A stretch of DNA of 64,000 bases from Cytophagaceae bacterium (GTDB lineage Bacteria; Bacteroidota; Bacteroidia; Cytophagales; Flexibacteraceae): positions 1-64,000 of the forward strand of contig JAIXQU010000051.1 of assembly GCA_027485575.1 (NCBI GenBank). Direction: 5' to 3'. Positions 42,436 to 52,189 of the stretch are shown in pieces (the stretch's first letter is position 1; each line of letters begins with the position of its first letter). A program made the position numbers and the translations under genes. The notes under the pieces were generated by a model that was given only the letters and a program-made list of their open reading frames with translations, searched no databases and had not been told where the DNA came from.

Positions 42436-44560
42436 GGCTTGTTTTAAATTTTGATAAACCTGAGTCCAGGAATTTAACAAATTCCTCAACATTCAAATCA
42501 TAGGAGCGGGGCTCAACCAGGAGAGAGCCATCTGGTCCAAGCAATACATACAACGGTTGTGTGTTGCTTTTGTAGCTGATAACTTGAATATCAGCATTTT
42601 GCTTCCCGATTGTCTTTTTGACTTTTCCATCATATTTGCTGGTATACCATTGATTTTCTGGGAGTTCCGTTTTGTCATCTACATACAAGGCAGTTACAAT
42701 AAAATCATTTTCCAATCGTTTCAGCACCTCCGGGCTTGACCAGACATTGGCTTCCATTTCACGGCAATTGACACAACCGTGACCAGTAAAATCTATAAAT
42801 ACGGGTTTGTTTTGTGCTTTTGCACAAGCCAAAGCTTGCTTTAAATCAAAGTAACCTTCTAAACCATGGGGCAAATGCAAAATTTCTGCATACTTTGGGT
42901 AATCGCAAAGTGTAGATTCCTGATTATCAGTAGATGTCCTGGCTCTGCCGCCATTTTTCTCTATAAGTGCTTCAATATTAAAGTCTAATGTGCTTTCTGG
43001 AGGCAGATAACCTGCCAGGGCCTTTAGTGGTGCCCCCCACATTCCAGGAATCATATAAACAACAAAACTCAATACCAATATTGAAAAACCAACCCGTAAA
43101 ACCGGAATTTTTTCCAATGGACTATCATGCGGAAGTCTGATTTTTCCCAAAAGATAAAATCCAATCATTGAGAAGATAACAATCCAAAAAGCCAGATAAA
43201 TTTCTCTGTCCAGTATATGCCAATGGTAGGCCTGGTCTGCTATGGATAAAAACTTTAGCGCAAAGGCCAACTCTAAAAAGCCCAAAACCACTTTAACCGA
43301 GTTCAACCAACCTCCCGACTTTGGTAAACTGGATAACCATTGTGGAAATATGGCAAACAATGTAAAAGGCAGGGCGAAAGCCAAAGAATAGCCGAACATT
43401 CCTATAATTGGTTTTAAAACTTCTCCACCGGCAGATTGAACCAAAATAGAACCCACAATAGGACCTGTACAGGAAAAACTAACCAGCACAATGGTAAAGG
43501 CCATAAAAAATATGCCAATTATGCCGCCTTTGTCGCTTTGTTTATCTGCCATATTCACAATGGAAGAGGGCAAAACAATTTCAAAAAGTCCCAGGAAAGA
43601 CAAACCGAAAAATATAAAAATGAAGAAGAAGAACAGATTTGGAGCCCAATGGGTGGAAATAAAATTGGCAAATTCCGGACCATTGATTCGACTTACAAGG
43701 GTCCCGATTAAAACATATAATATAATGATACTCAAACCATACAGGCTGGCTTTTCTGATTCCTTCCGCTCTGGTCTGGCTTTGACGTGTAAAGAAAGTTA
43801 CAGTCATTGGAATCATTGGAAATACACAAGGCGTAAGCAAAGCCACCAGGCCAGAAAGAAATGCAGCAAAGAAAAAACCCCAAAGGGAGCCTGAACTTTC
43901 GGGTGCTATGGAAGTTGCTTTTACTTCCGAAACTTCGGATTCAATTTTTGATTTTTTTTCAGAAGTTGTAACCGTTTGGAGAGAATCAGTGTTCGATATT
44001 GTTTCCGCCTTATTCCCGGAGTCAACGTTGATTGTGGAAATAGAAGTTTTTTCAGCCTCAGATTTTTCAGCCTTTTCGGAATTTGTGTTTTCTACTTCAA
44101 ATGGACCAAATGAAAAATCTCCATCCTGATCCACGCATTTCCCAATTTCATCGGAGCAGGCCTGAGACTCATAAGTTCCTTCAATGGATGTTGACTCCAG
44201 AATTTTGACCTTTTGTCTGAATTCAGCTTTTTTATGAAATAGGCGTACATTTCCTCCAAATACATCATCAAAATGATTCTCAGCACCAATAGGACTAATC
44301 TTGCCGACCAAAGCATATTTTGGTGATTTATTAAAAGTAAAGACAGAAACTTTTGGGCCCACGTTTGGGTCGAAATCACTGGAATATAGATGCCAGGTCT
44401 GGTCGATTTTCACTTTGAAAACCAGTTCAACAATATCACCTTTTTTAACTTTTTTCCCTTCACTATTGAATGACCAATGTGTAGGATTAACAATTTGGGC
44501 TTGAACCAGTACTGACGTTATCGCAAGTAAAAATCCAATTAGAGCGCTTTTCTTGTTCAT
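42428..44560 (-). CDS. dsbD: Protein-disulfide reductase DsbD
   Basis: 710 residues: signal peptide (MNKKSALIGFLLAITSVLVQ), an N-terminal DsbD-alpha-like beta domain (HWSFNSEGKKVKKGDIVELVF), a low-complexity Ser/Glu/Lys linker, eight membrane helices with LLTPCVFPMIPMTVTFFT and SFSCTGPIVGSILVQS (redox Cys pair), and a C-terminal thioredoxin domain with CVNC at 596–599 (DFTGHGCVNCREME). It brings reducing power from cytoplasmic thioredoxin to periplasmic proteins, including cytochrome c maturation factors, relevant to the cbb3 subunits here. Confidence 0.94.
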   Translation of the reverse strand: MNKKSALIGFLLAITSVLVQAQIVNPTHWSFNSEGKKVKKGDIVELVFKVKIDQTWHLYSSDFDPNVGPKVSVFTFNKSPKYALVGKISPIGAENHFDDVFGGNVRLFHKKAEFRQKVKILESTSIEGTYESQACSDEIGKCVDQDGDFSFGPFEVENTNSEKAEKSEAEKTSISTINVDSGNKAETISNTDSLQTVTTSEKKSKIESEVSEVKATSIAPESSGSLWGFFFAAFLSGLVALLTPCVFPMIPMTVTFFTRQSQTRAEGIRKASLYGLSIIILYVLIGTLVSRINGPEFANFISTHWAPNLFFFFIFIFFGLSFLGLFEIVLPSSIVNMADKQSDKGGIIGIFFMAFTIVLVSFSCTGPIVGSILVQSAGGEVLKPIIGMFGYSLAFALPFTLFAIFPQWLSSLPKSGGWLNSVKVVLGFLELAFALKFLSIADQAYHWHILDREIYLAFWIVIFSMIGFYLLGKIRLPHDSPLEKIPVLRVGFSILVLSFVVYMIPGMWGAPLKALAGYLPPESTLDFNIEALIEKNGGRARTSTDNQESTLCDYPKYAEILHLPHGLEGYFDLKQALACAKAQNKPVFIDFTGHGCVNCREMEANVWSSPEVLKRLENDFIVTALYVDDKTELPENQWYTSKYDGKVKKTIGKQNADIQVISYKSNTQPLYVLLGPDGSLLVEPRSYDLNVEEFVKFLDSGLSKFKTSLK

Positions 44561-44628
44561 TTTTTATTTTCAAAGGCAAAAGTACAAACTAAGTATTCAA
44601 TATTGATACATCCTGACATTTGGTCCTA

Positions 44629-44636
44629 TATCTTCG
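44629..44636 (+). promoter_or_regulatory. Probable −7 element of the M16 peptidase gene
   Basis: TATCTTCG followed by CAGCC, one base off TAnnTTTG, inside the ORF-track reading of the gene. It would start transcription near 44643, just before the TTG at 44656, which favours that start over TTG 44620. Confidence 0.4.
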
Positions 44637-44655
44637 CAGCCTTTTCTATAAGAGT

Positions 44656-45918
44656 TTGAATAAAGACCAGGTATTTCCCGACTATCAGATTTTTGAGTTT
44701 GCCAATGGTATCAGGCTGATTCACAAACAGGTGGCTGCCACAAAAATTTCTCATTGTGGTTTTATTTTGGATGTTGGAAGTCGGGATGAACAAACCAATG
44801 AATTGGGTATTGCCCACTTTTGGGAGCATATGGCTTTTAAAGGCACAGAAAACCGCAAATCTTTTCACATAATAAATCGACTTGAAATTTTAGGTGGAGA
44901 AATCAATGCATATACGACAAAAGAAAAAATTGCTTTTCATGCTTCCGTTCTTTCTTCACATTTTGAAAAGGCAGTAGACCTCCTGGCTGACATCACGTTT
45001 TATTCCATTTTTCCCGAAAAGGAAATTGAGAAGGAAAAGGGGGTTATTCTGGAAGAAATGATGATGTATCGCGATACACCTGATGATGCCATTCAGGATG
45101 ATTTTGATTTGCTACTTTTTCCAAACCATCCGCTTGGCAATAATATTCTTGGTACGGAGGAAAGCGTTCAATCCTTTAACAGGTCAGATTTTCTGTCATT
45201 TTTTAAAAGAAATGTGGGAAATGAAAGAATTATTTTTTCATCCGTAGGTCCGATGGATTTTAATACAGTTGTAAAAAAAGCCAGGCCATTTTTAGAGAAA
45301 ATTCCAAGTCTTTCCATTCAGAAAAACAGGATATCTCCTCAGCCAACTTTTTTTCAGGATACGATTGAATATAAACCAATCTCACAAGCCCACCTTATGT
45401 TGGGGTGCCAATCCTTCTCGTTAAACCATGAAAAAAGGATAACTTTATTTCTTCTGAACAATGTTTTAGGCGGGCCAGCCCTAACAAGCAGACTCAATTT
45501 TACAATCAGAGAAAAAAACGGGTTGGTGTATTCCGTTGAATCTTCTTATGCCCCTTATTTAGATTCAGGAGCATTTTCAATATACCTTGGAACTGAGATG
45601 AAGAATCTGGAGAAAGCCGAAAATCTGGTAAAGAAAGAGATTCATAACCTTCAGAATAATTTACTTTCAAAACAACAATTGAAAAATGCCAAAGAACAGA
45701 TTAAAGGCCAATTGGCTATGGCAGAGGAAGGAAACCTGATGATGATGCTTATGCTTGGAAAGAGTATTCTGGATATGGGAAGGGTGGAAAGTTTGGCAGA
45801 AATTTTCACCAATATTGATAAGATTACTTCAGCCGATCTTTTAGAGGTTGCCAATCTTGCATGGGGTCATGAAAATTGGGTTCGACTGGCATTTGTGCCT
45901 GAAATCCGAAAAAAATAA
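44656..45918 (+). CDS. M16 family zinc metallopeptidase
   Basis: 420 residues from TTG 44656 (NKDQVFPDYQIFEFANGIRLI). The inverted zinc motif is HFWEH at residues 54–58 (GIAHFWEHMAFKGT), with the third ligand Glu in EKEKGVILEEMMMYRD, so it should be catalytically active. The second half has the R/Y pair region (LNFTIREKNGLVYSVESSYAPYLDSGAF) of processing peptidases. It probably degrades peptides in the cytoplasm or periplasm; no signal peptide is seen. The frame is open to TTG 44620, but a promoter-like box lies between. Confidence 0.9.
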   Translation: MNKDQVFPDYQIFEFANGIRLIHKQVAATKISHCGFILDVGSRDEQTNELGIAHFWEHMAFKGTENRKSFHIINRLEILGGEINAYTTKEKIAFHASVLSSHFEKAVDLLADITFYSIFPEKEIEKEKGVILEEMMMYRDTPDDAIQDDFDLLLFPNHPLGNNILGTEESVQSFNRSDFLSFFKRNVGNERIIFSSVGPMDFNTVVKKARPFLEKIPSLSIQKNRISPQPTFFQDTIEYKPISQAHLMLGCQSFSLNHEKRITLFLLNNVLGGPALTSRLNFTIREKNGLVYSVESSYAPYLDSGAFSIYLGTEMKNLEKAENLVKKEIHNLQNNLLSKQQLKNAKEQIKGQLAMAEEGNLMMMLMLGKSILDMGRVESLAEIFTNIDKITSADLLEVANLAWGHENWVRLAFVPEIRKK

Positions 45919-46031
45919 AAATTCAATCACCAAAAAATTAAAAGAACGCACAAAATTTTTCACATGGTTGAAACCTAAATATTTTTTAGACGTGTTAAGT
46001 ACCTAGTTCTTACCCTCTAAATAATATCGTT

Positions 46032-46295
46032 ATGAAAAGTTCATCTGCATCACTGCTAATAGCAATAATCGCCCTTTTAACTTTTAGTTTCCAAAATCCG
46101 TCTTTTGCCAATAATGGGTCTAGTGATGGGGCAAGGTACACTTACACTTCACATAAACTTTCTGCAAAGGAATTCAGGAAAGCATATCAGGCAGCGAAAA
46201 AAGAATATCAAGGCATAAAAAGTTCAAGTACCAAAAAAATGTTACGTAAAAGAAAAGGTAGCTGGCTTCAAAGATGGTATAATAGAAATCTTTGA
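46032..46295 (+). CDS. Small basic secreted protein, unknown
   Basis: 87 residues: signal peptide (MKSSSASLLIAIIALLTFSF, cleavage near SFAN) and a short mature part of ~60 residues very rich in Lys/Arg (KAYQAAKKEYQGIKSSSTKK, then MLRKRKGSWLQRWYNRNL). No family recognised. It has its own terminator 20 bp downstream and stands alone between the M16 gene and mraZ. The positive charge suggests binding to lipopolysaccharide, membrane or nucleic acid, but that is speculation. Confidence 0.65.
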   Translation: MKSSSASLLIAIIALLTFSFQNPSFANNGSSDGARYTYTSHKLSAKEFRKAYQAAKKEYQGIKSSSTKKMLRKRKGSWLQRWYNRNL

Positions 46296-46309
46296 AATCT
46301 ATATTTATT

Positions 46310-46346
46310 AAAAAAAGGGCCACTGAAATGTGGTCCTTTTTTTTTC
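46310..46346 (+). terminator. Intrinsic terminator after the small secreted protein
   Basis: Stem GGGCCAC/GTGGTCC (one G·T pair), loop TGAAAT, then nine Ts. An A-run precedes the stem. The following 46347–46560 stretch is AT-rich with no recognisable gene. Confidence 0.82.
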
Positions 46347-46564
46347 TTATTGCTTTGCCTTGTTGTCGATTTCTTACCTTCAAAATCCCATTTTCACCCA
46401 CCTTGCCTTTATCTTGTCTTTTTTTACCTTTGACTCTCTTGTAATTACCTCATTTATCGGTGGTTATATAGTGTTTTAAAATAGGGGCAGAACCCAGTTT
46501 TAATTTTTTTTTCAGGTCATTTTTTTCATATATCCAGTGTTTTTAATCTTTTTCTAATGAAAAG

Positions 46565-46627
46565 TGGGGGTAGGTGGAAAAAAATGTCAAAAAGTGGTAC
46601 AACTTTGAAAATCCCTTATTACTTTTG
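46565..46627 (+). promoter_or_regulatory. mraZ promoter with 10-bp-spaced GTGG boxes
   Basis: GTGG occurs at 46565, 46575 and 46595, with a degenerate ATGT at 46585: a four-place series with exact 10-bp period. MraZ of other bacteria binds direct TGGG-type repeats of the same period in front of its own gene. A perfect −7 box TACTTTTG follows at 46620–46627, so bound MraZ would cover the −33 region. The mraZ ATG is 48 bp further. Confidence 0.65.
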
Positions 46628-46674
46628 GCCCGTGGGAAAGTGTGCACTTAACTCTGCCCGCGTAAACAAGTTTA

Positions 46675-47148
46675 ATGATCACCTTTTCAGGCACATACGA
46701 TTGCAAAATGGACCCCAAGGGGCGAATAGTGCTCCCAGCCCGGCTCAAAGCCCGGTTGCCTGATGCTGCTGAGCAGAAAATTGTAATCCTTTTAGGTTTT
46801 AGAAAATGCCTCACCATCTACACCATGGCCCAGTGGGAGGAGCGTTTGCAATCATTTGCCAATGTCTCTGAATATGATGAAGAGGGGCAGCAATTCATCC
46901 GTGATTTCACCTATGGAATGGCGGAAGAAACGTTGGATGGGGTGGGCAGATTTAGCCTGAATAAAAAAATGATACAGTATGCAGGATTGACAAGCGATGT
47001 CATCCTGTCTGGAGTAGGAAGTAAGATAGAAATCTGGAATGCAGAGGATTATGAGAAATCATTGACGCCTATGTCTGAAAGAGGAAAGCTTCAACCTATA
47101 GCCAGAGGAATATTTGATGTACCCAAAAAATCTGAAAACCCGAACTAA
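46675..47148 (+). CDS. mraZ: Division/cell wall cluster transcriptional repressor MraZ
   Basis: 157 residues, two AbrB-like half-domains: ITFSGTYDCKMDPKGRIVLPA with the DPKGR motif, and DGVGRFSLNKKMIQYAGL with the second copy (canonical D-x-x-G-R). MraZ forms ring-shaped oligomers and represses the dcw operon through direct repeats, which are visible upstream. It is the first gene of the cluster; rsmH begins 3 bp after its stop. Confidence 0.96.
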   Translation: MITFSGTYDCKMDPKGRIVLPARLKARLPDAAEQKIVILLGFRKCLTIYTMAQWEERLQSFANVSEYDEEGQQFIRDFTYGMAEETLDGVGRFSLNKKMIQYAGLTSDVILSGVGSKIEIWNAEDYEKSLTPMSERGKLQPIARGIFDVPKKSENPN

Positions 47149-47151
47149 AGC

Positions 47152-48081
47152 ATGTACCACAATCCGGTCATGCTGCAGGAATCGTTGGAAGGTCTCGATA
47201 TTAAACCAAACGGCGTTTATATCGATGTCACATTTGGTGGAGGCGGGCATAGCAATGCCATTCTCAACCAGTTGAAAGATGGAACTTTATATGCATTTGA
47301 TCAGGATGAAGATGCTAAAAACCAAGTGCTTGCACATCCGAATCTGGTTTTTATAAAGGCCAACTTTCAGCATGTGGAAAAGTATCTGAAACTGCATCAG
47401 GTGGGTCCGGCAGATGGACTGCTAGCCGATCTGGGCATTTCATCGCACCAGATAGACGAACCAAAAAGGGGCTTTAGTACCCGTTGGGAAGGACCTTTGG
47501 ACATGCGAATGAACCCTGAAAGTGGCCAATCGGCTGCTGATGTGGTAAATAACTATTCGGAAGCCGAACTGCACAGAATAATGGGCATGTATGGCGAGCT
47601 GAAAAATGCAAAAACACTTGCTCTGGCAATCGTCAAGGCAAGGTCAAAGCAGAAAATCAGCACTACTGAGGAATTAAAAAAAGTGATAACGCCACTTGCG
47701 CCAAGGGGAAAGGAGTTCAAATACCAGGCGCAGGTTTTTCAGGCATTGCGAATAGAAGTCAACCAGGAAATGGACGTTCTGGCCAATCTTCTGGAGCAAT
47801 GCACCCGGGTTTTGAAGCCAGGAGGCCGATTGGTGGTGATGAGCTACCACTCTCTTGAGGACAGAATGGTGAAGCACTTTATGCAAGCAGGAAATTTAGA
47901 AGGAAATCTTCAAAAAGACCTGTATGGGAATATCATTAGGCCATTTGAGCCAATTACCCGAAAGCCATTGGAGGCCAAAACCGAAGAGGTGCTGGCAAAT
48001 CCAAGAGCCCGAAGTGCCAAACTCAGAGTCGCTGAAAAAAACGGACAAAAAAAAATAAAACTGGAGGTTTCTGTTTGCTGA
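47152..48081 (+). CDS. rsmH: 16S rRNA (cytosine1402-N4)-methyltransferase RsmH
   Basis: 309 residues; methylates N4 of C1402 in 16S rRNA. Starts MYHNPVMLQESLEGLDIKPN, with the SAM motif VTFGGGGHSNAIL, LLADLGISSHQIDEPKRGFS and the late RLVVMSYHSLEDRMVKHFM. Length is normal. Part of the dcw cluster between mraZ and ftsL. Confidence 0.97.
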   Translation: MYHNPVMLQESLEGLDIKPNGVYIDVTFGGGGHSNAILNQLKDGTLYAFDQDEDAKNQVLAHPNLVFIKANFQHVEKYLKLHQVGPADGLLADLGISSHQIDEPKRGFSTRWEGPLDMRMNPESGQSAADVVNNYSEAELHRIMGMYGELKNAKTLALAIVKARSKQKISTTEELKKVITPLAPRGKEFKYQAQVFQALRIEVNQEMDVLANLLEQCTRVLKPGGRLVVMSYHSLEDRMVKHFMQAGNLEGNLQKDLYGNIIRPFEPITRKPLEAKTEEVLANPRARSAKLRVAEKNGQKKIKLEVSVC

Positions 48082-48138
48082 TTATCAGGAAATTGGGGCC
48101 GGAAAGCAAATTTGAAACATACTTATTAATGATAAAAA

Positions 48139-48522
48139 ATGGCCAGCAACACCATAAGAACCCCCCTGGAAGAACTTGACGTCCCTAAAAAAAGCGGACC
48201 CAATATCTTTTCCTGGTTAGAAGGAAGCATTCGTTTTGAAACCCTTTTCAGGGAGGGTATCCCAGCTCAACACTTGCCAAAAATCGCCTTCTGTTTCTTT
48301 TTGTGTCTATTGTACATAGGTGTGAGCCACCAAAGCAATAGAACCATTCAAAAATTAAATAAAGCCAAACTCCTTCTGGAGGATTTGCGGGTGAATTATA
48401 CCACACAAAAAGCTGAACTGATGTACAACAGCAAACAATCTGAAGTTGCCAAAATGGTAGAACCGCTGGGCATCAAAGAAAGTGAGATTCCACCACAGAA
48501 GGTCAATGAAGTAAAAGAGTAA
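48139..48522 (+). CDS. ftsL: Cell division protein FtsL (Bacteroidota type)
   Basis: 127 residues: ~50-residue cytoplasmic N-terminus, one membrane helix (IAFCFFLCLLYIGVSH), then a coiled-coil-like helix (NRTIQKLNKAKLLLEDLRVNYTTQKAEL). The topology and position between rsmH and ftsI identify it as FtsL, which with FtsB and FtsQ activates the septal synthase. Sequence is diverged from proteobacterial FtsL, as usual in this phylum. Confidence 0.85.
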   Translation: MASNTIRTPLEELDVPKKSGPNIFSWLEGSIRFETLFREGIPAQHLPKIAFCFFLCLLYIGVSHQSNRTIQKLNKAKLLLEDLRVNYTTQKAELMYNSKQSEVAKMVEPLGIKESEIPPQKVNEVKE

Positions 48523-48577
48523 ATTAAAAGTAAGAAGTGAAAATTCAAAAGGAACCAGGAGTTAGTAACCAGTAAAA
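48523..48577. repeat. Dispersed intergenic repeat, copy 2 (before ftsI)
   Basis: Fills nearly all of the 68-bp gap between ftsL and ftsI. Its first part matches the dnaE-leader copy (25 of 29 bases, counting from 48522), and TCAAAAGGAACCAGGAGTTAG matches the ftsZ-leader copy in 19 of 21 bases, followed by TAACCAG in both. Confidence 0.55.
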
Positions 48578-48590
48578 GCAGTTATTTTTA

Positions 48591-50729
48591 ATGAATGTAA
48601 AAAAATCCATATTGATTCGCGTGAGGACCGTCTTTTTGATTGGTTCTCTTTTCGCTATTGCGATTGCATATCGGATTTTTCATATTCAATTTGTAGATGG
48701 TGCTGAGTGGAGAGCCAAATCCAGTTCATTTACCAAAAAGGTGGTTAAAGCAACCAGAGGGAATATTTATGCAGTAGATGGTTCACTTTTGGCGACCTCT
48801 TTGCCATTGTATCGTCTGGGTTTCGACCCTTCTATTTCCAATGGAAAAGATAAAAAACTGGCAAAAATTTTCGAAAAAGGAGTCGATTCTCTGGCACTTC
48901 TGCTTTCTCAAAAATTTGAAACCTATCCAGCCTCCTACTATAGAAATCTTTTGGTGGATGCCCGCCACAACAAGAAAAAGTTCATTTACCTGAGCCGTGG
49001 CTTTTCATTGACCTACAGAGACCAACAGGAAATGAAATCCTGGCCAATTTTCAGAGAAGGGAAAAATAAGGGAGGTGTCATTTTTGAAAAAATATACAAA
49101 CGATTTCATCCATTTAAAGAGCTGGCATTCAGAACGGTTGGGTTTATCAATGAGGACAATTTCGGAGCAGGATTGGAAGCAAGTTTCGACCAAATGCTGG
49201 CAGGAACCAACGGCCAAGCCACCTATCAGCGAATTGGCGGAGGCGTTTCAAGACCTATTTTTGATGGAACAGAAATCCGACCAGTGGATGGTTTTGATGT
49301 TGTCACGACCTTGGATGTTAACATTCAGGATGTTGCAGAATCATCTTTATTAAGAGCACTCCGGGAATACCGTGCCCAATTTGGTTGTGTGGTTGTTATG
49401 GAGGTGGAAACTGGTGAGATAAAAGCAATTGCCAATCTTGGTTTGGAAAAGCCAAATCCCACAATGGACCCAATGGCAAAATATATTGAAAAGTACAATT
49501 ATGCGGTAGGAAGAAAGCATTATCCGGGTTCAACATTCAAATTGGCTTCCTACATGGCTTTGTTCGAAGATGGAAAAATTAAGCTGAAAGACACTATCAA
49601 TACGGGAAATGGAAAGCTTCAGGTTGCCAAAGACCAGTGGATTAAAGAGGCCAACGACCATGCATACGGTCGAATTTCTGTAAAAGATGCTTTTGCAAAA
49701 AGCTCGAATGTGGCTGTGGCAAAACTGATCTTAAACACCTATAAAACTCAACCCGAAAAGTTTCTGCAGCACATTACCAATTTTGGCCTGGCTGAACCGC
49801 TCAATTTTCAAATCCGTGGTGCTGAAAGACCATTTTTTAGACTGCCATCTGACAAAAAGCATTGGAATAACGCTGCTTTAGCCAAAATGAGTTATGGTTA
49901 CGAATCAGAAATCACCCCACTTCAAACTTTGGCTTTTTACAATGCGGTAGCAAACAAAGGCAAAATGGTTCAACCCATTATAGTGAAGGAAGTCAGGTCT
50001 AATGACAAAGTCGCTAAAAAGTTTGAGGCAAAGGTGATTCGGGAAAAAATCTGCTCCGATGAAACCCTGGCGGCTTTAAGGGAAATGATGGAAGCGGTGG
50101 TGGAACATCCAAAAGGTACTGGCCACAAAATCAAATCAGACTTATATAAGATTGCCGGAAAAACTGGAACGGCTCATAAGTTTGAGAACAACAAATGGAT
50201 CGATAATTCATACTACACTTCGTTTGCTGGTTTTTTTCCGTCCGATAAACCCAAATATTCAGCCATTGTGATAGTGGATAGCCCAAAATTGGGTCTGATG
50301 GCTGGCGATGCTGCAGCACCTGTATTCAAAGACATTGCGGATAAAATTTATGCCAATGATGTAGAAATGCATCAACTCCTGGCAGAAAAAGAAAGCTCTA
50401 TGGATGTGCCAGAAATTGGTGCCGGGAAATTTGAAGAGCTTCATGAAATCTGCAACAAGCTAAAAATCAGCAACTACGAAAAAGGAGACTCCAAATCAGA
50501 TTGGGTTGGTTCGATGACTTCCAACAAAGCAATTTATTGGAAAGCTAATCTTTTGGAAAAAGGAAAAGTTCCTGATGTGAAAGGCATGAGCCTGAGGGAT
50601 GCGATTTATTTGATAGAGAATTTTGGCTACAGGGTGCGAACCAGTGGCAGAGGGCGGGTAACCTCTCAAAATCCAAAACCCAATAGCCAAATGGCAGAAG
50701 GAGGCGTAATTATGGTAACTCTGGGATGA
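48591..50729 (+). CDS. ftsI: Septal penicillin-binding protein (FtsI/PBP3) with PASTA domain
   Basis: 712-residue class B transpeptidase that cross-links septal peptidoglycan. One N-terminal membrane helix (VFLIGSLFAIAIAYRIFHI), a dimerisation/pedestal region, and the transpeptidase domain with STFK (314–317), SSN (in AKSSNVAVAKL) and KTG (524–526). A C-terminal PASTA domain (KVPDVKGMSLRDAIYLIENF) is present, as in many Bacteroidota and Gram-positive PBPs. Its stop overlaps murE by ATGA. Confidence 0.95.
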   Translation: MNVKKSILIRVRTVFLIGSLFAIAIAYRIFHIQFVDGAEWRAKSSSFTKKVVKATRGNIYAVDGSLLATSLPLYRLGFDPSISNGKDKKLAKIFEKGVDSLALLLSQKFETYPASYYRNLLVDARHNKKKFIYLSRGFSLTYRDQQEMKSWPIFREGKNKGGVIFEKIYKRFHPFKELAFRTVGFINEDNFGAGLEASFDQMLAGTNGQATYQRIGGGVSRPIFDGTEIRPVDGFDVVTTLDVNIQDVAESSLLRALREYRAQFGCVVVMEVETGEIKAIANLGLEKPNPTMDPMAKYIEKYNYAVGRKHYPGSTFKLASYMALFEDGKIKLKDTINTGNGKLQVAKDQWIKEANDHAYGRISVKDAFAKSSNVAVAKLILNTYKTQPEKFLQHITNFGLAEPLNFQIRGAERPFFRLPSDKKHWNNAALAKMSYGYESEITPLQTLAFYNAVANKGKMVQPIIVKEVRSNDKVAKKFEAKVIREKICSDETLAALREMMEAVVEHPKGTGHKIKSDLYKIAGKTGTAHKFENNKWIDNSYYTSFAGFFPSDKPKYSAIVIVDSPKLGLMAGDAAAPVFKDIADKIYANDVEMHQLLAEKESSMDVPEIGAGKFEELHEICNKLKISNYEKGDSKSDWVGSMTSNKAIYWKANLLEKGKVPDVKGMSLRDAIYLIENFGYRVRTSGRGRVTSQNPKPNSQMAEGGVIMVTLG

Positions 50730-52189
50730 AAAGTTTAGAGCAAATACTCATCAATGTGACCCTAAGCAGGGTTTCTGGTTCTTTGGAACTGGAGTTGAAT
50801 GGTATTGCCATGGATTCCAGAGAAGTAAAACCAGGTTTTGTCTTTGTTGCCGTTGCAGGAACCCAAACTGACGGGCACGATTACATTGAAAAAGCCATTG
50901 AGAACGGCGCTGTTGCCATTATTTTTGAGGCCAGTAGAGTTGAAACAGACCAACGCGTCACCTGGATTAAGGTTTCGGATTCTTCTGAAGCACTGGGGAT
51001 TATGGCCGCAAACTGGTTTGGAAATCCTTCCAGGCAATTGACTTTAGTTGCTGTAACGGGCACAAATGGAAAAACGACTATAGCGACTTTGCTTTTTCAG
51101 CTTTTCCAGCATTTGGGCTACAGAGTTGGCTTGCTTTCCACGGTGGAAAATAAGATTGGAGAAGAAGTAATCCCATCTACCCACACTACACCCGATGCCA
51201 TTTCTTTGAATGAGTTGCTGGCCAAAATGTTGGCAGCTGGTTGCAGTCATGTTTTTATGGAAGCATCTTCTCATGCCATTCACCAAAAAAGAATTGCCGG
51301 TTTGGAATTTGATGGCGCTGTTTTTAGCAACATATCTCATGACCATCTGGATTACCACGGCTCATTTGATAACTATATATCTGCCAAGAAGTTGCTTTTT
51401 GACAACCTTTCACCGCAGGGTTTCAGCCTGGTGAATGTAGATGACAAAAGAGGCAAGGTGATGGTTCAGAATACCGCTTCTAAAATCCAGACATATTCTC
51501 TGCAGACAGGTGCCAATTTCAGAGGAAAAGTGCTTTCTAATACTTTGGAGGGCCTTCATATGGAAATAAATGGCAAAGAAGTATGGTTCAGACTGGTGGG
51601 AGATTTTAATGCCTATAATCTGGTTGCTGTTTTTGGAGTTGCCATGCTGCTGGGTGAAAATGAAGAAGAGGTTTTATTGGCTCTTTCTGCACTTAACCCT
51701 GTGAGAGGCAGGTTCGAAATGATTCTTTTGAAAAATGGTGCTGTTTCCATTATCGACTATGCTCATACCCCGGATGCACTAAAAAATGTGTTGGAAACCA
51801 TTAAATCCATGCAGATTCCAGGTGAAAACCTAATCACTGTGGTGGGCTGTGGCGGTAACCGTGACAAAGCGAAAAGACCTGTTATGGCCGAAGTTGCCAG
51901 TAGATTAAGCACGCAGGTTTTTTTAACCTCTGACAATCCAAGAAACGAAGAGCCCAAAACCATCATTCAGGAAATGATGGATGGTGTTCCTTTGAGCCAA
52001 AGACGAAGAGTTGCCGTTATTGAAGACCGGGAAGGGGCTATCCGTGAGGCAATTGCAATGGCAAAAATCAATGATGTGGTTTTGGTTGCTGGCAAAGGAC
52101 ATGAAACCTATCAGGAAATTTCTGGTGTGAAATATCCCTTTGATGACCGGGAAAAAGTATTGGAAACCCAAAAACCCATCGTGAACTGA
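50726..52189 (+). CDS. murE: UDP-MurNAc-L-Ala-D-Glu–meso-diaminopimelate ligase
   Basis: 487 residues; adds the third amino acid to the peptidoglycan precursor. ATP loop [16 protein letters not shown], carbamylated Lys region and the motif DNPR at 403–406, which marks specificity for meso-diaminopimelate over lysine. Final domain contains [14 protein letters not shown]. It overlaps ftsI by 4 bp and mraY by 1 bp (TGATG). Confidence 0.96.
   Translation: MKSLEQILINVTLSRVSGSLELELNGIAMDSREVKPGFVFVAVAGTQTDGHDYIEKAIENGAVAIIFEASRVETDQRVTWIKVSDSSEALGIMAANWFGNPSRQLTLVAVTGTNGKTTIATLLFQLFQHLGYRVGLLSTVENKIGEEVIPSTHTTPDAISLNELLAKMLAAGCSHVFMEASSHAIHQKRIAGLEFDGAVFSNISHDHLDYHGSFDNYISAKKLLFDNLSPQGFSLVNVDDKRGKVMVQNTASKIQTYSLQTGANFRGKVLSNTLEGLHMEINGKEVWFRLVGDFNAYNLVAVFGVAMLLGENEEEVLLALSALNPVRGRFEMILLKNGAVSIIDYAHTPDALKNVLETIKSMQIPGENLITVVGCGGNRDKAKRPVMAEVASRLSTQVFLTSDNPRNEEPKTIIQEMMDGVPLSQRRRVAVIEDREGAIREAIAMAKINDVVLVAGKGHETYQEISGVKYPFDDREKVLETQKPIVN

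Noticed and set aside
46174-46401. 75-codon minus-strand ORF over the small secreted gene and its terminator
   Set aside because: Runs through the terminator hairpin and antisense to a signal-peptide gene; composition is low-complexity aromatic.
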